A stretch of 64,000 bases of DNA from a bacterium HR40 (GCA_002898275.1 BEIQ01000001.1:551899-615898); one strand, 5' to 3'. Positions 9,151 through 18,283 are shown, numbered from the stretch's first letter. Numbers and translations are program-made. Notes: generated from the letters alone by a model not told the origin.

Positions 9151-9925
9151 CGCGCCCGACGGCGCATTCGAACCCGATTGGTTCCGGCGATCGCCGATCC
9201 GATCGAGCGGTGCGCCGAGCCGCGCGGGCATCTGGCCCGAGTTCGAGGAGGCACGGGCGGCTCCCGTTCCCGCCGCAGCGCCGGTCGTTCCGACTCCGGC
9301 GGGGCCGACAGGCGAGCTGACCTTCGACGAGGCGGAGGTCGCGCGTCTGTGCGCCGCTGTCGCCGCTCGTGCTCGCGCGGAGCGTGTGGCGGTCGAGACG
9401 GCAGCGGTGCGGGCCCGGCTCGAGGCCATCGCCGCGGGGTTGCGGACGGCCTGGAATGCGCTCGAGCAGGCGCGCGAGGAGGAGCTACGGGCCACGAGAA
9501 GGCGGCTCGGACTCATGCTCGCCGAAGCGTTTTCCCGGCTCGCGCCACAAGTCTTGGATCGGTTCCGACGCCAGCAGCTCGCGCACGAGATCGCCGAAGC
9601 GTTGCGCCTGCTGCGCGAAGAACGGCGAATCCGCGTCTTCGTACCGCCGGATCTGGTCGAGCCGATTGCCGCGGCGGTGTTGGCCGACGGCGCCGACACG
9701 GCGGAGCGGATCGAGATTTTGCCGGACGAGGGATGTGCGCCCGCCGGCTGTCGCATCGAAGGGGGCGAGGCCACGCTCGACTACGATCCGGCCCGGATGG
9801 TCGCGGCGATCGCCGCCGCCCTGCGCGCGGTGCTCGAGGCCCCGGCTGAGGCGGAGCCGACGTCTCCGGCGGCGCGTCGCGAAACCGATACCGTCCAGTT
9901 GGAGGAGCACGCACATGCCGGGTGA
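9122..9925 (+). CDS. fliH: Flagellar assembly protein FliH / FlbE
   Basis: A 267-residue protein placed exactly where FliH (FlbE in Caulobacter) sits, between fliG and fliN. It has an acidic Ala/Pro-rich N terminus, then a long Ala/Arg/Glu-rich helix (about 65-150) suited to stalk and coiled-coil formation with FliI. A C-terminal FliH-like domain follows, with [16 protein letters not shown] and [19 protein letters not shown]. It regulates the export ATPase and docks on FliN. The ATG at 9122 lies within fliG; a TTG at 9140 is an alternative. Sequence conservation in this family is low, so position carries much of the call. Confidence 0.8.
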   Translation: MARTTSLFTDAPDGAFEPDWFRRSPIRSSGAPSRAGIWPEFEEARAAPVPAAAPVVPTPAGPTGELTFDEAEVARLCAAVAARARAERVAVETAAVRARLEAIAAGLRTAWNALEQAREEELRATRRRLGLMLAEAFSRLAPQVLDRFRRQQLAHEIAEALRLLREERRIRVFVPPDLVEPIAAAVLADGADTAERIEILPDEGCAPAGCRIEGGEATLDYDPARMVAAIAAALRAVLEAPAEAEPTSPAARRETDTVQLEEHAHAG

Positions 9926-10247
9926 CAGACCGACGTTTGAGGAACTCTCTGCGGCCGCTGCGGAGTCCCCTCCCTCGACACGGCCCGCCAGCGACGGCCA
10001 AGGGCCGGCGAACCTGAGCGCCGTCTACGACATTCCCGTGCAAGTGACGGCGGTCCTCGGCCGCACCACGATGCCAGTCGGGCAGTTGCTGCGCCTCGGA
10101 CGCGGCGCTGTGGTCGAGCTCGACCGCAAGGTAGGCGAACCCATCGACATCTACGTCAATAACCGGTTGGTCGCACGCGGCGAGGTACTGGTGGTCGACG
10201 ATCATCTCGGCATCACCATGACGGAAATCGTCAAGAGCGAGCGATGA
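9915..10247 (+). CDS. fliN: Flagellar motor switch protein FliN
   Basis: A 110-residue C-ring subunit. The variable N-terminal third is followed by the SpoA/FliN domain: YDIPVQVTAVLGRTTMPVGQ, LLRLGRGAVVELDRKVGEP, IDIYVNNRLVARGEVLVVD and LGITMTEIV. It forms the base of the switch complex and binds FliH and CheY~P. Its start overlaps the fliH end by 11 bases with GGAGGA at 9901-9906. Its stop overlaps the motA start as ATGA. Confidence 0.95.
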   Translation: MPGDRPTFEELSAAAAESPPSTRPASDGQGPANLSAVYDIPVQVTAVLGRTTMPVGQLLRLGRGAVVELDRKVGEPIDIYVNNRLVARGEVLVVDDHLGITMTEIVKSER

Positions 10248-11062
10248 GTGCGCATTGGCCTCGGACAGTCCGCGCTCTCGCCCTCGGGAGCCTGCCGGGA
10301 CTCTTGGCCACCGCGGTCGTCCTCGCCTTCACCCTTGCCGCTGCCGAGAGACCTTCCCTCTTCTTCGATCGGATTTCGATCCTCTTCGTGGTCGGAGGCA
10401 CGCTGACCGTGACCGCGGCGGCCGTGGGCGTGGACGAGATTCGCGTCCTCGCCAAGCTGCTGCCGCGGGCCCTGCTCCCACCCTCGGCGAGCGACACTGC
10501 TGGCCTGGTGGCCGAGCTCGTACGCATCGCCCGCATGACCCGTCGCGAGGGGCTGCTGTCGGTGGAGCCGACGCTGGCCTCGCTCGCTCACCTGCCGGTG
10601 CTGCAGCGGGGCCTCTCTCTGCTGCTCGAGGGTCGGGATCCCGGCGCGGTCGGCCGCCTCTTGGACCAAGAGGTCGACCGTCACTTGGAGCTCTTCCGCC
10701 GAGCCGAGACGGTCCTGCGCCAAGCGGCGGAGGTGGCGCCGGCGCTCGGCCTCCTCGGCACGCTCGTCGGTCTCGTGCGCATGCTGTCCGTCCTCGAAAC
10801 ACCGGAGCAAATCGGACCCGGCATGGCGGTGGCGCTGCTCACCACCTTCTATGGTGCCATTCTCGGGCATCTTCTCTTCGCTCCGCTCGCCGAGAGCCTC
10901 GTGAGGGCGCGCGAACGGGAGGAGCGGCTTCTGCGGCTGCAGGCCGAAACCGCGCTTTCCATCGGGCGACGCGAACATCCTCAGCTGCTCGCCGGCGCGG
11001 TGGCGACGCTGCTTCCTCTCGAGACGGATCCCGAGGCCGCTCTTGGCGCAACGGAATCTTAA
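10244..11062 (+). CDS. MotA-type flagellar stator / proton-channel protein
   Basis: A 272-residue membrane protein of the MotA/TolQ/ExbB family. Predicted membrane segments lie near residues 10-32, 40-60, 165-190 and 198-220. The conserved channel helices read PALGLLGTLVGLVRMLSVLE and GPGMAVALLTTFYGAILGHL, closely matching MotA, with the channel prolines in place. MotA forms the pentameric part of the stator around MotB. No motB or other OmpA-type partner is present in the window. It overlaps fliN by four bases and precedes flbD. In Caulobacter the fliF operon is not known to carry a MotA gene here, so this may be a second stator set. Confidence 0.8.
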   Translation: MSAHWPRTVRALALGSLPGLLATAVVLAFTLAAAERPSLFFDRISILFVVGGTLTVTAAAVGVDEIRVLAKLLPRALLPPSASDTAGLVAELVRIARMTRREGLLSVEPTLASLAHLPVLQRGLSLLLEGRDPGAVGRLLDQEVDRHLELFRRAETVLRQAAEVAPALGLLGTLVGLVRMLSVLETPEQIGPGMAVALLTTFYGAILGHLLFAPLAESLVRAREREERLLRLQAETALSIGRREHPQLLAGAVATLLPLETDPEAALGATES

Positions 11063-11103
11063 CCGGAACGCGCCATGCTGGCGGTGGCTCGGAGGACGGG
11101 ATC

Positions 11104-12435
11104 ATGAGGCTACTCATCGTCGGCAGGAATGCGGGCGACGTCGCGGAAGCGAGCCGGATCGCCGCTGGCCGCGGGGCGCGGGTGCGCCATGTGCCGGACT
11201 TCGAGACGGCGCTCGAGGAGCTGCGTGCCGGGCGCGGCGCCGATCTCTTGCTGGTGGAGCTCGGCATCGACGTCGCTCGAGTCATCGCCGCCTTGCGTCG
11301 CGAGCGCATCTTTTTGCCTGTCGTTGCCTATGGCGTCGATGCCGAGCCGGCCGAGGCTGCCGCGGCGATCAAGGCGGGAGCGATCGAATTCCTCCCTTTC
11401 CCGCCCGATGCCGACGCCATTGCCGCCCTCCTCGAAGGGGTGAGCGGCGATCCTGGCGAGTTCGTGGCTTCGGATCCGAAGATGCGGGAAGTGCTCGAGC
11501 TCGCACGCGTGTATGCGCGTTCGGATGCGAGTGTCTTGCTCATAGGCGAAAGCGGCACCGGCAAGGAGCGGCTCGCCCGCTTCCTGCACGAACACAGTCC
11601 GCGCGCCAGCGGCCCCTTCGTTTCGGTCAACTGCGCCGCCATTCCCGACAGCCTGCTCGAGAGCGAACTGTTCGGTCATGAGAAAGGAGCGTTTACCGGC
11701 GCCGTGGCCAGGCGGGTAGGCAAGTTCGAGGAAGCGAACGGTGGGACGCTCCTGCTCGACGAAATTTCCGAGATGGATGTGCGACTGCAGGCGAAACTGC
11801 TGCGCGCCATCCAGGAGCGGGAGATCGACCGTTTGGGGGGCAGCGGGCCCATCAGAGTCGATATCCGACTGATCGCCACCACCAACCGCGCGATCGAGGA
11901 GGAAGTGGCGGCCGGACGCTTTCGCGAGGACCTTTATTTCCGTCTGAGCGTGCTGGTCCTCGAGATTCCGCCGCTGCGCGAGCGGCCAGGCGACATCCGA
12001 GTCCTCGCCGAGCACTTCGCCCGTCGCTTCGCGCGCGCCAACGGCCTGCCTCATCGCCCCTTCACCGAGCGGGCGCTCGCCAAGCTCCGGGGCCATGTCT
12101 GGCGAGGCAACGTGCGCGAGCTCGAGAATGTCGTCCATCGCGCGGTGTTGCTCGCCCGCGGCCAGTCCATCGACGAGGAGGCCATTCTCTTGCGCGCTCC
12201 TGGGATGGGCCGCGAGGAACGCACCGCGGGTTCGGTTGGGCCCACCACCTCGACCCTGGTGGGCCGTTCGGTGGCCGAGGTGGAACGGGAACTCATCCTC
12301 GACACCCTGCGCCATACCTTGGGCAACCGCACGCGAGCGGCGCATCTGCTCGGTATCTCCATCCGCACGCTGCGCAATAAGCTGCGGGAATACGCGGAGG
12401 CCGGCATCCCTATCCCGCCGGCGCTTCAGGGGTGA
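11104..12435 (+). CDS. flbD: Sigma-54-dependent flagellar regulator FlbD
   Basis: A 443-residue NtrC-family activator. Its N-terminal receiver-like domain (1-115) resembles Caulobacter FlbD, including VVAYGVDAEP and AIKAGAIEFLPFPPDADAI. The position expected to hold the phospho-acceptor Asp is Glu (E52 in LLLVELGID). The AAA+ domain has Walker A GESGTGKE, the sigma-54-contacting GAFTGA loop, LLLDEISEMD and the arginine-finger region FREDLYFRL. The C terminus is a Fis-type helix-turn-helix (NRTRAAHLLGISIRTLRNKL). It should activate late flagellar promoters such as the one before fliK and repress early ones. The ATG has GGAGG upstream. FliX, its usual partner, is not in the window. Confidence 0.94.
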   Translation: MRLLIVGRNAGDVAEASRIAAGRGARVRHVPDFETALEELRAGRGADLLLVELGIDVARVIAALRRERIFLPVVAYGVDAEPAEAAAAIKAGAIEFLPFPPDADAIAALLEGVSGDPGEFVASDPKMREVLELARVYARSDASVLLIGESGTGKERLARFLHEHSPRASGPFVSVNCAAIPDSLLESELFGHEKGAFTGAVARRVGKFEEANGGTLLLDEISEMDVRLQAKLLRAIQEREIDRLGGSGPIRVDIRLIATTNRAIEEEVAAGRFREDLYFRLSVLVLEIPPLRERPGDIRVLAEHFARRFARANGLPHRPFTERALAKLRGHVWRGNVRELENVVHRAVLLARGQSIDEEAILLRAPGMGREERTAGSVGPTTSTLVGRSVAEVERELILDTLRHTLGNRTRAAHLLGISIRTLRNKLREYAEAGIPIPPALQG

Positions 12436-12447
12436 GGGCTGGCGGCC

Positions 12448-14532
12448 GTGATCCGCGCCCTGGACGGACGTTTCCTCGCTAGTCTCGCGGCGCGCGGTGC
12501 CCGCCAGAGCGACATTCTGCTCGGGCTCGGGATCGTCGCCATCCTGATCGTCCTGATCCTCCCCATCCCCACCTTTCTGCTCGACGTCCTGCTCGCCGTG
12601 TCGATGACCTTCTCGGTCATGGTCTTGATGACGGCGATGTTCATCACCCGGCCGCTCGAGTTCAGTGCCTTTCCCACGGTGCTGTTGATCGCCACGATGC
12701 TGCGGCTGTCGCTCAATCTCGCCTCCACTCGCCTCATCCTGGCGCATGGACACGAGGGGACCGACGCAGCCGGCCGAGTGATCGAGGCTTTCGGCAGTTT
12801 CGTCATGCAGGGCAATTTCGTGATCGGGCTCATCGTGTTCGTGATCCTCGTGATCGTGAACTTCGTGGTCATCACCAAGGGCTCGGGGCGCATCGCCGAG
12901 GTCGCGGCACGCTTCACGCTCGATGCCATGCCCGGCAAGCAGATGGCGATCGACGCCGATCTCTCGGCAGGGCTCATCGACGAGACCACGGCGCGAGCCC
13001 GCCGACGCGAGCTGGAGGAGGAGAGCGCCTTTTACGGTGCCATGGACGGCGCCGCCAAGTTCGTGCGGGGCGATGCGGTGGCCGGTCTGTTGATCACCGG
13101 GATCAACCTCGTGGGTGGCCTCGTCGTGGGCGTCGGCCAGATGGGGGTGGGAATTACCGAGGCCGTTCGCACCTACACCATCCTCACCATCGGTGACGGT
13201 TTGGTCTCGCAGATCCCGGCCCTCTTCGTGTCGACCGCTGCGGGCATGCTCGTCTCCAAGGCCGGGGTTTCCGGTCGGGCCGACGAGGCGCTTTTCGGCC
13301 AGCTCGCTGCCCATCCGCGCGCTCTCGCGGTCACGGCCGGATTGGTGGCCGCATTGGCCGTTCTCCCCGGTCTTCCAGCCCTGCCGTTCCTCGCGCTCGC
13401 GGGTGCGCTGGGAACGCTCGCCTGGCAGCTCGCCCGGGCAGCTGTCGTGCCGACCGCGGCGGCTCAGACCGGCGCCAGTCCGCCGAAGCCCGTGGAAACG
13501 GAGGCGGGAACCGAGTCGCTGGCCGTCGATCCCATCCGCCTGGAGCTCGGTTACGGCCTGCTCACCCTCGTGGGCGAGCCCGACAATCCCAAGCTGCCCC
13601 AGCATGTCAAAGCGCTCCGGCGGCAGCTCGCCGGCGAGTTCGGTCTGCTCCTGCCGCCCGTGCGCATCCAGGACAACATCCAGTTGCCCGCCAACACCTA
13701 TGTTTTGCGCATCCGGGAGATCGAGGTCGCCCGCGGCGAAGTGCGGCCCCATCGTCTCCTGGTCATGCACCCGACGGGTGGACCGATCGATCTCCCGGGC
13801 GAGGACACGACCGAGCCCACCTTCGGCCTACCGGCGAAATGGATCGCTCCCGCTCTTCGGGAGGAAGCGGTGATGCGGGGTCTGACGGTGGTCGATGCCG
13901 CCACCGTCATCACCACCCATCTGGCCGAGGTGGTGAAAGACAATCTGGCGGATCTGCTCGGGTTCGCCCAGACTCGCCGGCTTCTCGACCAGCTCGACGA
14001 GGAATATCGCAAGCTGCTCGACGAGCTGGTGCCAGCGCGGATCCCCCTCTCGACCCTGCACCGAGTGCTCCAGGGACTGCTCGCCGAGCGGGTGTCGATT
14101 CGCGACCTGCCGGCGATCCTCGAGGCGGTCGCCGAGGTCGCCGGGCATACCGGCAATGTCGTCCAGATCATCGAACATGTCCGCACGCGTCTCGCCCGAC
14201 AGATCACCCACTCCTGTACCGCGCCCGGCGGCTATGTGCCGATCCTCGTGCTGTCGCCGAGATGGGAGCGGGCCTTTCAGGAAGCCCTGGTCGATCGCGG
14301 CGGCGAGCGACAGCTGGCGATGCCGCCGGAGGAGCTGCAGGCGTTCCTCGCGGCACTGCGCGAGGCGTTCGAGCGACAGGCGGCACGGGGTGAATTGCCC
14401 GTGCTGCTGACCTCCCCCGGGATTCGCCCCTATGTCCGCTCGATCGTCGAGCGGTTCCGGCCGTCGACGGTGGTGCTCTCGCACAGCGAGATCCACCCAC
14501 GCGCGCGAATCCGCACCCTCGGACAGGTGTGA
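12448..14532 (+). CDS. flhA: Flagellar type III export gate protein FlhA
   Basis: A 694-residue export-gate subunit. It has about eight membrane helices in the first 330 residues, then a cytoplasmic ring domain. The FHIPEP signature region reads RIAEVAARFTLDAMPGKQMA followed by IDADLSAGLID. LRLSLNLASTRLIL and GDGLVSQIPAL are further family motifs. The C-terminal domain contains VDAATVITTHLAEVVK and ILPSTLHRVLQGLL-type segments used in chaperone and substrate docking. It starts with GTG 12 bases after flbD, with only a weak GGTGAGGGC ribosome-binding site. Confidence 0.96.
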   Translation: MIRALDGRFLASLAARGARQSDILLGLGIVAILIVLILPIPTFLLDVLLAVSMTFSVMVLMTAMFITRPLEFSAFPTVLLIATMLRLSLNLASTRLILAHGHEGTDAAGRVIEAFGSFVMQGNFVIGLIVFVILVIVNFVVITKGSGRIAEVAARFTLDAMPGKQMAIDADLSAGLIDETTARARRRELEEESAFYGAMDGAAKFVRGDAVAGLLITGINLVGGLVVGVGQMGVGITEAVRTYTILTIGDGLVSQIPALFVSTAAGMLVSKAGVSGRADEALFGQLAAHPRALAVTAGLVAALAVLPGLPALPFLALAGALGTLAWQLARAAVVPTAAAQTGASPPKPVETEAGTESLAVDPIRLELGYGLLTLVGEPDNPKLPQHVKALRRQLAGEFGLLLPPVRIQDNIQLPANTYVLRIREIEVARGEVRPHRLLVMHPTGGPIDLPGEDTTEPTFGLPAKWIAPALREEAVMRGLTVVDAATVITTHLAEVVKDNLADLLGFAQTRRLLDQLDEEYRKLLDELVPARIPLSTLHRVLQGLLAERVSIRDLPAILEAVAEVAGHTGNVVQIIEHVRTRLARQITHSCTAPGGYVPILVLSPRWERAFQEALVDRGGERQLAMPPEELQAFLAALREAFERQAARGELPVLLTSPGIRPYVRSIVERFRPSTVVLSHSEIHPRARIRTLGQV

Positions 14533-14535
14533 GCC

Positions 14536-15483
14536 ATGCGGCTTCGGGTGTTCGAGGCGCGGACCATGACCGAGGCGCTCGAGGCCATGCGACGGGCTCT
14601 CGGACCCGATGCCGTGATCGTGGCCTCGCGCGAGGATGCCAGGGGGGTGCGCATCACCGCCGCTGTGGAACGCGAGGACGATCTTCACTTGCTCGCGCCA
14701 GAAAGCGAGGCGGCACCGTCGGACCGGAAGCTCCTCGACATCCTGACCTGGCACGGGTTGCCGGAGCACGCTGCCCGCATCCTCCTCGCCGGCGAAAAGA
14801 TGGCCCCCAGCGCCGATCCCGTCGCCGCTCTTGCCGCCGTCCTGGGGCAGCGATGCGGCCCCGGGATCGGCTCGCTCCTGCAAGGGGTGCGAGCGGTGGT
14901 CGGTGCCCCGGGGGTCGGCAAGACGCTCGTCGCCGCCAAACTGGCAACCGCCGCGGCCCTGGCGGGCCGAAGGGTGCGCGTGTTCCACGCCGACGATGCT
15001 CGGGCCGGCGAGGCCAGTCGTCTGCGCGAGCTCTTGGCACCGCTCGAGATCGCTCCGCGACCGCTTTCGACCGCGACGGCCGATGAACTCGCCGCCACCG
15101 AGACCGAGTTGGTCGTGGTCGACCTGCCAGGAGTCGACCCGACGCGCGGGACCGAACTCGCCCGTCTCGCGCAGCTCGTTGCCAGCGCTCGCGGGCGACC
15201 GCTTGTCGTCTGGCCAGCTGGCGCCGACCCCGTCGATGCCTGCGATGCGGCGAGCAATTTCGCCGCTCTCGGGGTGCGCGACTGCATCGTCACCCGCATC
15301 GATCTGGCACGGCGGCTCGGGAGCCTCCTCGCTGCCGTGGCCTGCGGCCTACGCCTTGCGGCTCTCGGCATCGGGCCCTCGCTCGACCGGCCCCTCGTGA
15401 CGGTCTCGCCCGTGCGCCTTGCCACGCTGATCGTCGAACGCGCTTCGCCTTCACGGAGTGTTGCGGCATGCCGCAGACCATAG
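14536..15483 (+). CDS. flhF: FlhF-like SRP-family GTPase
   Basis: A 315-residue protein that starts like FlhF (MRLRVFEARTMTEALEAMRR followed by ALGPDAVIV). It carries an SRP-type G domain with P-loop GAPGVGKT at 123-130. FlhF marks the pole for flagellar assembly and works with FlhG, whose gene overlaps it by 16 bases. Two nucleotide-binding motifs depart from the family: G3 is D196-LPG rather than DTAG, and G4 reads TRID (253-256) rather than TKLD. The shortened middle domain also makes it smaller than typical FlhF. It may be a degenerate or slow GTPase; the name is supported by N terminus and context. Confidence 0.82.
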   Translation: MRLRVFEARTMTEALEAMRRALGPDAVIVASREDARGVRITAAVEREDDLHLLAPESEAAPSDRKLLDILTWHGLPEHAARILLAGEKMAPSADPVAALAAVLGQRCGPGIGSLLQGVRAVVGAPGVGKTLVAAKLATAAALAGRRVRVFHADDARAGEASRLRELLAPLEIAPRPLSTATADELAATETELVVVDLPGVDPTRGTELARLAQLVASARGRPLVVWPAGADPVDACDAASNFAALGVRDCIVTRIDLARRLGSLLAAVACGLRLAALGIGPSLDRPLVTVSPVRLATLIVERASPSRSVAACRRP

Positions 15484-16241
15484 CCGTCGCTTCCGGCAAA
15501 GGAGGCGTCGGCAAGACGTTTCTTGCCTGTACCGTCGGCCAGGCCCTGCGCGAGGGCGGCCTCGGGGTGCTGCTCGTCGATGCCGATCTCGGTCTCGCCA
15601 ATGTCGATATCCAGCTCGGGATCGACCCCCCGCTCGACCTCTTCGCCGTCCTGCGGCGGGGAGTTCCGCTGGCCGAGGCGGTGCTCCATCACGCACCAAC
15701 CGGCCTCGACATCGTGGCTGGCCGCTCTGGCTCCGGCAGTCTCGCCGCGCTCGAGCCGTCCCGACTCGAGCGGCTGCTGGTGGAGTTGCGGCTGATCTCA
15801 GCCAGTTACGACTTCGTCCTGCTCGATCTGCCGGCGGGAATCGATAGCGCGTGCCGCAGCTTCGCGGCTGCCGCTGGCACCACCCTCGTTGTCACGACCG
15901 AGGAACCGACGGCGCTCACCGACGCCTATGCCTTCATCAAGGTCGCCTGCCGGCCGGATCGCCCCGTCGGCATCGTGGTCAACTTCGCCAAGTCCGAGTC
16001 ACAGGGTCGGCAAACCTACGAGACCCTTGCCCGTGCGTGCGAGCGTTTTCTCGGGCGACGCCCGTTTCTTGCCGGGATCGTGCGACGCGATCCGCGGGTT
16101 GCCGAAGCCATCCGGGCACAGAAACCGTTCCTTTCTCGTTATCCCCAGAGCACCGCAGCGGCGGACCTGCGCACCCTTGCGCGAGCGCTTTCCGGTCTGG
16201 CGACGATGGAACCGCGCGCCACTCCCAAGGCGGCGATTTGA
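15468..16241 (+). CDS. flhG: FlhG/FleN MinD-like ATPase
   Basis: A 257-residue ParA/MinD-type ATPase that controls flagellar number and stimulates FlhF. The deviant Walker A is KGGVGKT (11-17, with the preceding signature Gly-Lys), followed by LLVDADLGLANVDIQLG and the Walker B-like YDFVLLDLPAGI. The C terminus lacks an obvious MinD amphipathic targeting helix. Its start lies inside flhF, giving a coupled pair. It is the last gene of the flagellar block, and no terminator hairpin is obvious after it. Confidence 0.9.
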   Translation: MPQTIAVASGKGGVGKTFLACTVGQALREGGLGVLLVDADLGLANVDIQLGIDPPLDLFAVLRRGVPLAEAVLHHAPTGLDIVAGRSGSGSLAALEPSRLERLLVELRLISASYDFVLLDLPAGIDSACRSFAAAAGTTLVVTTEEPTALTDAYAFIKVACRPDRPVGIVVNFAKSESQGRQTYETLARACERFLGRRPFLAGIVRRDPRVAEAIRAQKPFLSRYPQSTAAADLRTLARALSGLATMEPRATPKAAI

Positions 16242-16841
16242 GAGTCGCTCGGCGAAGGGCGGGCCGCGCGATGCCTTCACCCGGGCCAGGAACCGCAGCT
16301 TTTCCCGGCTGCCGGCGAACAGCGCGGTGTTGCGGCCTGGCGGTGGAGGCCGCCGCCGGAGCGCACGAGGAAGTGGCCCGCTGGCAGGGGCGCGAAGCTT
16401 CGACGCGACATCTGCGGCAATGGCACGCTCGGAGGTCACGGAAAGGGGATGGTAGTGACACCGCGGCTCGTGCCGGCACGACCACGCGCCTGCGAGCCCT
16501 CGGGTGCGAGGTGGGGCCCACTTGCCCACACCGATACCCCGGAAGGAGGGCGGGCGACCTCCAATCTCCGAGGGGTCGCGGGGACGCGAGCGCGCGGCCA
16601 TGGCGTGCCGCCGCGGCACGGGTGTGCGTTTCGACGGTCGGAACCGGCTGGCTTTCGCGCCGCCGCGGGCGAAGAGTCTGCCATCTGCCGAGCGCGCCCG
16701 GGCTTCCGGCTTCGCGAGGAGCGATACCCCGGCACCGTTGCACCTTGCGCGGAGCACGACGGAGCTCGAAGGGCGCAGCTCGGCCGGCTCGCAGCCCACG
16801 CTCTTGCCAGAGCTGCGCCCCTCGTCCATATGCCCGGCAGC
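16242..16841. other. Gene-poor stretch between flhG and tRNA-Thr
   Basis: About 600 bases with no reading frame that resembles a known family and no ribosome-binding site leading into a convincing frame. All six frames contain open stretches because the DNA is GC-rich, but their translations are Arg/Pro/Ser-rich shadow-like sequence. The only regulatory signal is the tRNA promoter near its right end. It may be decayed coding DNA. Confidence 0.6.
16804..16832 (+). promoter_or_regulatory. Candidate sigma-70 promoter of tRNA-Thr
   Basis: TTGCCA (16804-16809), a 17-base spacer and CATATG (16827-16832) precede the tRNA 5' end by 9 bases. The -35 matches five of six consensus bases and the -10 about three. 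Spacing and distance fit a stable-RNA promoter. Confidence 0.5.
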
Positions 16842-16914
16842 GCCGCAGTAGCTCAGCCGGTAGAGCAGCGCATTCGTAATGCGCGGGTCGGGGGTTCGAA
16901 TCCCTCCTGCGGCA
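16842..16914 (+). tRNA. tRNA-Thr (anticodon CGT)
   Basis: A complete cloverleaf of 73 bases: acceptor arms GCCGCAG and CTGCGGC with discriminator A, D arm GCTC...GAGC, anticodon stem GCGCA/TGCGC around loop TTCGTAA, and T arm GGGGG TTCGAAT CCCTC. The anticodon CGT reads ACG, so the tRNA is threonine-specific. CCA is not encoded; the bases after the discriminator are CCG. Confidence 0.96.
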
Positions 16915-18129
16915 CCGACAACCGGCTCGCTTCTCCTCGACCTGGGCTGCTTTCTCGTCCGACCGCGGGTGCCAGCGATGATCTGGGCCCGTGAGAGTGG
17001 GCGGCGATTCCCACGCTGGCGAAGCCCGGCCGCCGCGGCGGGCATACGGATCTCTGGTCGCTTGACGGAGGCGAAACGGCTATTCCGCTCGTGCGGCGGG
17101 ACAGGGTTTCCGATGAGTTCGACGACCGGAACTCGCCGACGCCCGGTCTCGATTCCGGGACCTCCCGCGGGGGGCGAGGGGGAGCTGGCGGGAAATCCCG
17201 TTCCCTCGAGGGTCAGGGTAGCCGAGACGGGGCTCGCGGTGCGGCGTGCCACTTCCTTCCCGGCGAGCGCGAGCCGCGCTCGTGCCGCTACCGACCGCGT
17301 TCGGGTCAACGAGCTTTTCCCATCGTACCGGATCGTCGATCCTCGGCGCTCGCCCTTGGCGGGGGCGTGACAGGCCGCGACACCGGAGACCCGAACGAGG
17401 GGCGCCGCATCTTCCTGTGGCCCGCCGTCGCGCCACCCCCTGCCGTCCGGAGGCTCGGCCGCACGCCGCGCCGTGCCGGAAAGCCGGAGGCGCTGCGGCA
17501 GGTGTCGGAATCGGCGAGGCGCGCCTTCGCCTGCCAGGGTCGCCGACCGCCTCGAGCGCCATCGGGATCGAAAACAGTCGCGCGCTGATACCTGAGCAAC
17601 GCGCCGCCCCGACCGGATGCGCCAGGATAGGGGCCGCTCGCCAAGGCCAGCCGCACCGCGAGCCGCCACAGAGGAGAAGGGCGCAATCTCGTCGCAGCGC
17701 CGGCCGAAGGCGGCGCCTGACAGCGCGAAATCGCGCCCTCGCACGATCGCCACTCCGGAGTCGTCCTAGCCCCACACCTGGAGAAGGCTGTGAGCGCGCG
17801 ATCTCCCTTCTCGCCCTTTGCCGCCTCCTGCCGGGCAAAGCATTCGGGACATGCTCCCTCTCGCGCGAGAGGACCGCACATCCCCGGAGGATCGGCAGGG
17901 ACATCGGCGCGGGCCAGGGCGTTTGGCTGCTCTCGCCTCGAAAGGGCTATCGCGCATCGCTGGGGATCCGATGCGCCCTCCGTCCTTGCCAATGGGCTTG
18001 TTGGGCGGAGAGCGTTCGGATGATTGCGCCCACCGTCTCGAGCGCTCGCGCGGAATGGTGGACGGCCAAGGCGAAGAGGCCAGCTCTGGCGATCGCGGGA
18101 TGCCGGTACAGCGGGAACGAGGCCAAGGC
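16915..18129. other. Gene-poor stretch between the two tRNAs
   Basis: About 1.2 kb flanked by tRNA-Thr (+) and tRNA-Leu (-). No frame shows a recognisable domain, a good ribosome-binding site, or the length pattern of a real gene. I see no inverted terminal repeats, integrase fragment or tRNA-derived direct repeat that would mark an integrated element. Long open frames here (for example on the minus strand to 17753) read through the tRNAs and are spurious. Confidence 0.55.
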
Positions 18130-18216
18130 TGGTGCCCAGGAGAGGACTCGAACCTCCACGGCCTTGCGGCCACTGCGACCTGAACGCAGCGCGTCTACCA
18201 GTTCCGCCACCTGGGC
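18130..18216 (-). tRNA. tRNA-Leu (anticodon CAG)
   Basis: An 87-base class II tRNA including an encoded CCA. Acceptor stem GCCCAGG/CCTGGGC, anticodon stem CTGCG/CGCAG around loop TTCAGGT, long variable arm GTGGCCGCAAGGCCGT, T arm GGAGG TTCGAGT CCTCT. The anticodon CAG reads CUG, and the long variable arm is typical of leucine tRNAs. Confidence 0.96.
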
Positions 18217-18244
18217 AGGCACGGGCCCCGAACTGGGTGCCGCG

Positions 18245-18273
18245 GATCTAGGGCGAAGGCGTTCGGCCGTCAA
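18245..18273 (-). promoter_or_regulatory. Candidate sigma-70 promoter of tRNA-Leu
   Basis: On the minus strand TTGACG (18273-18268), a 17-base spacer and TAGATC (18250-18245) lie 29 bases before the tRNA 5' end. The -35 matches five of six consensus bases. Spacing is ideal. Confidence 0.5.
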
Positions 18274-18283
18274 CTGCGACCTG

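Noticed and set aside
16449-16994. Plus-strand frame across tRNA-Thr
   Set aside because: Its most protein-like part is the tRNA gene translated; the rest lacks conservation and a ribosome-binding site.
15999-17753. 584-codon minus-strand frame
   Set aside because: It runs antisense to flhG and through the tRNA; the GGIRTPDPRITNALLYRLSY-like peptide is a known tRNA-antisense artefact.
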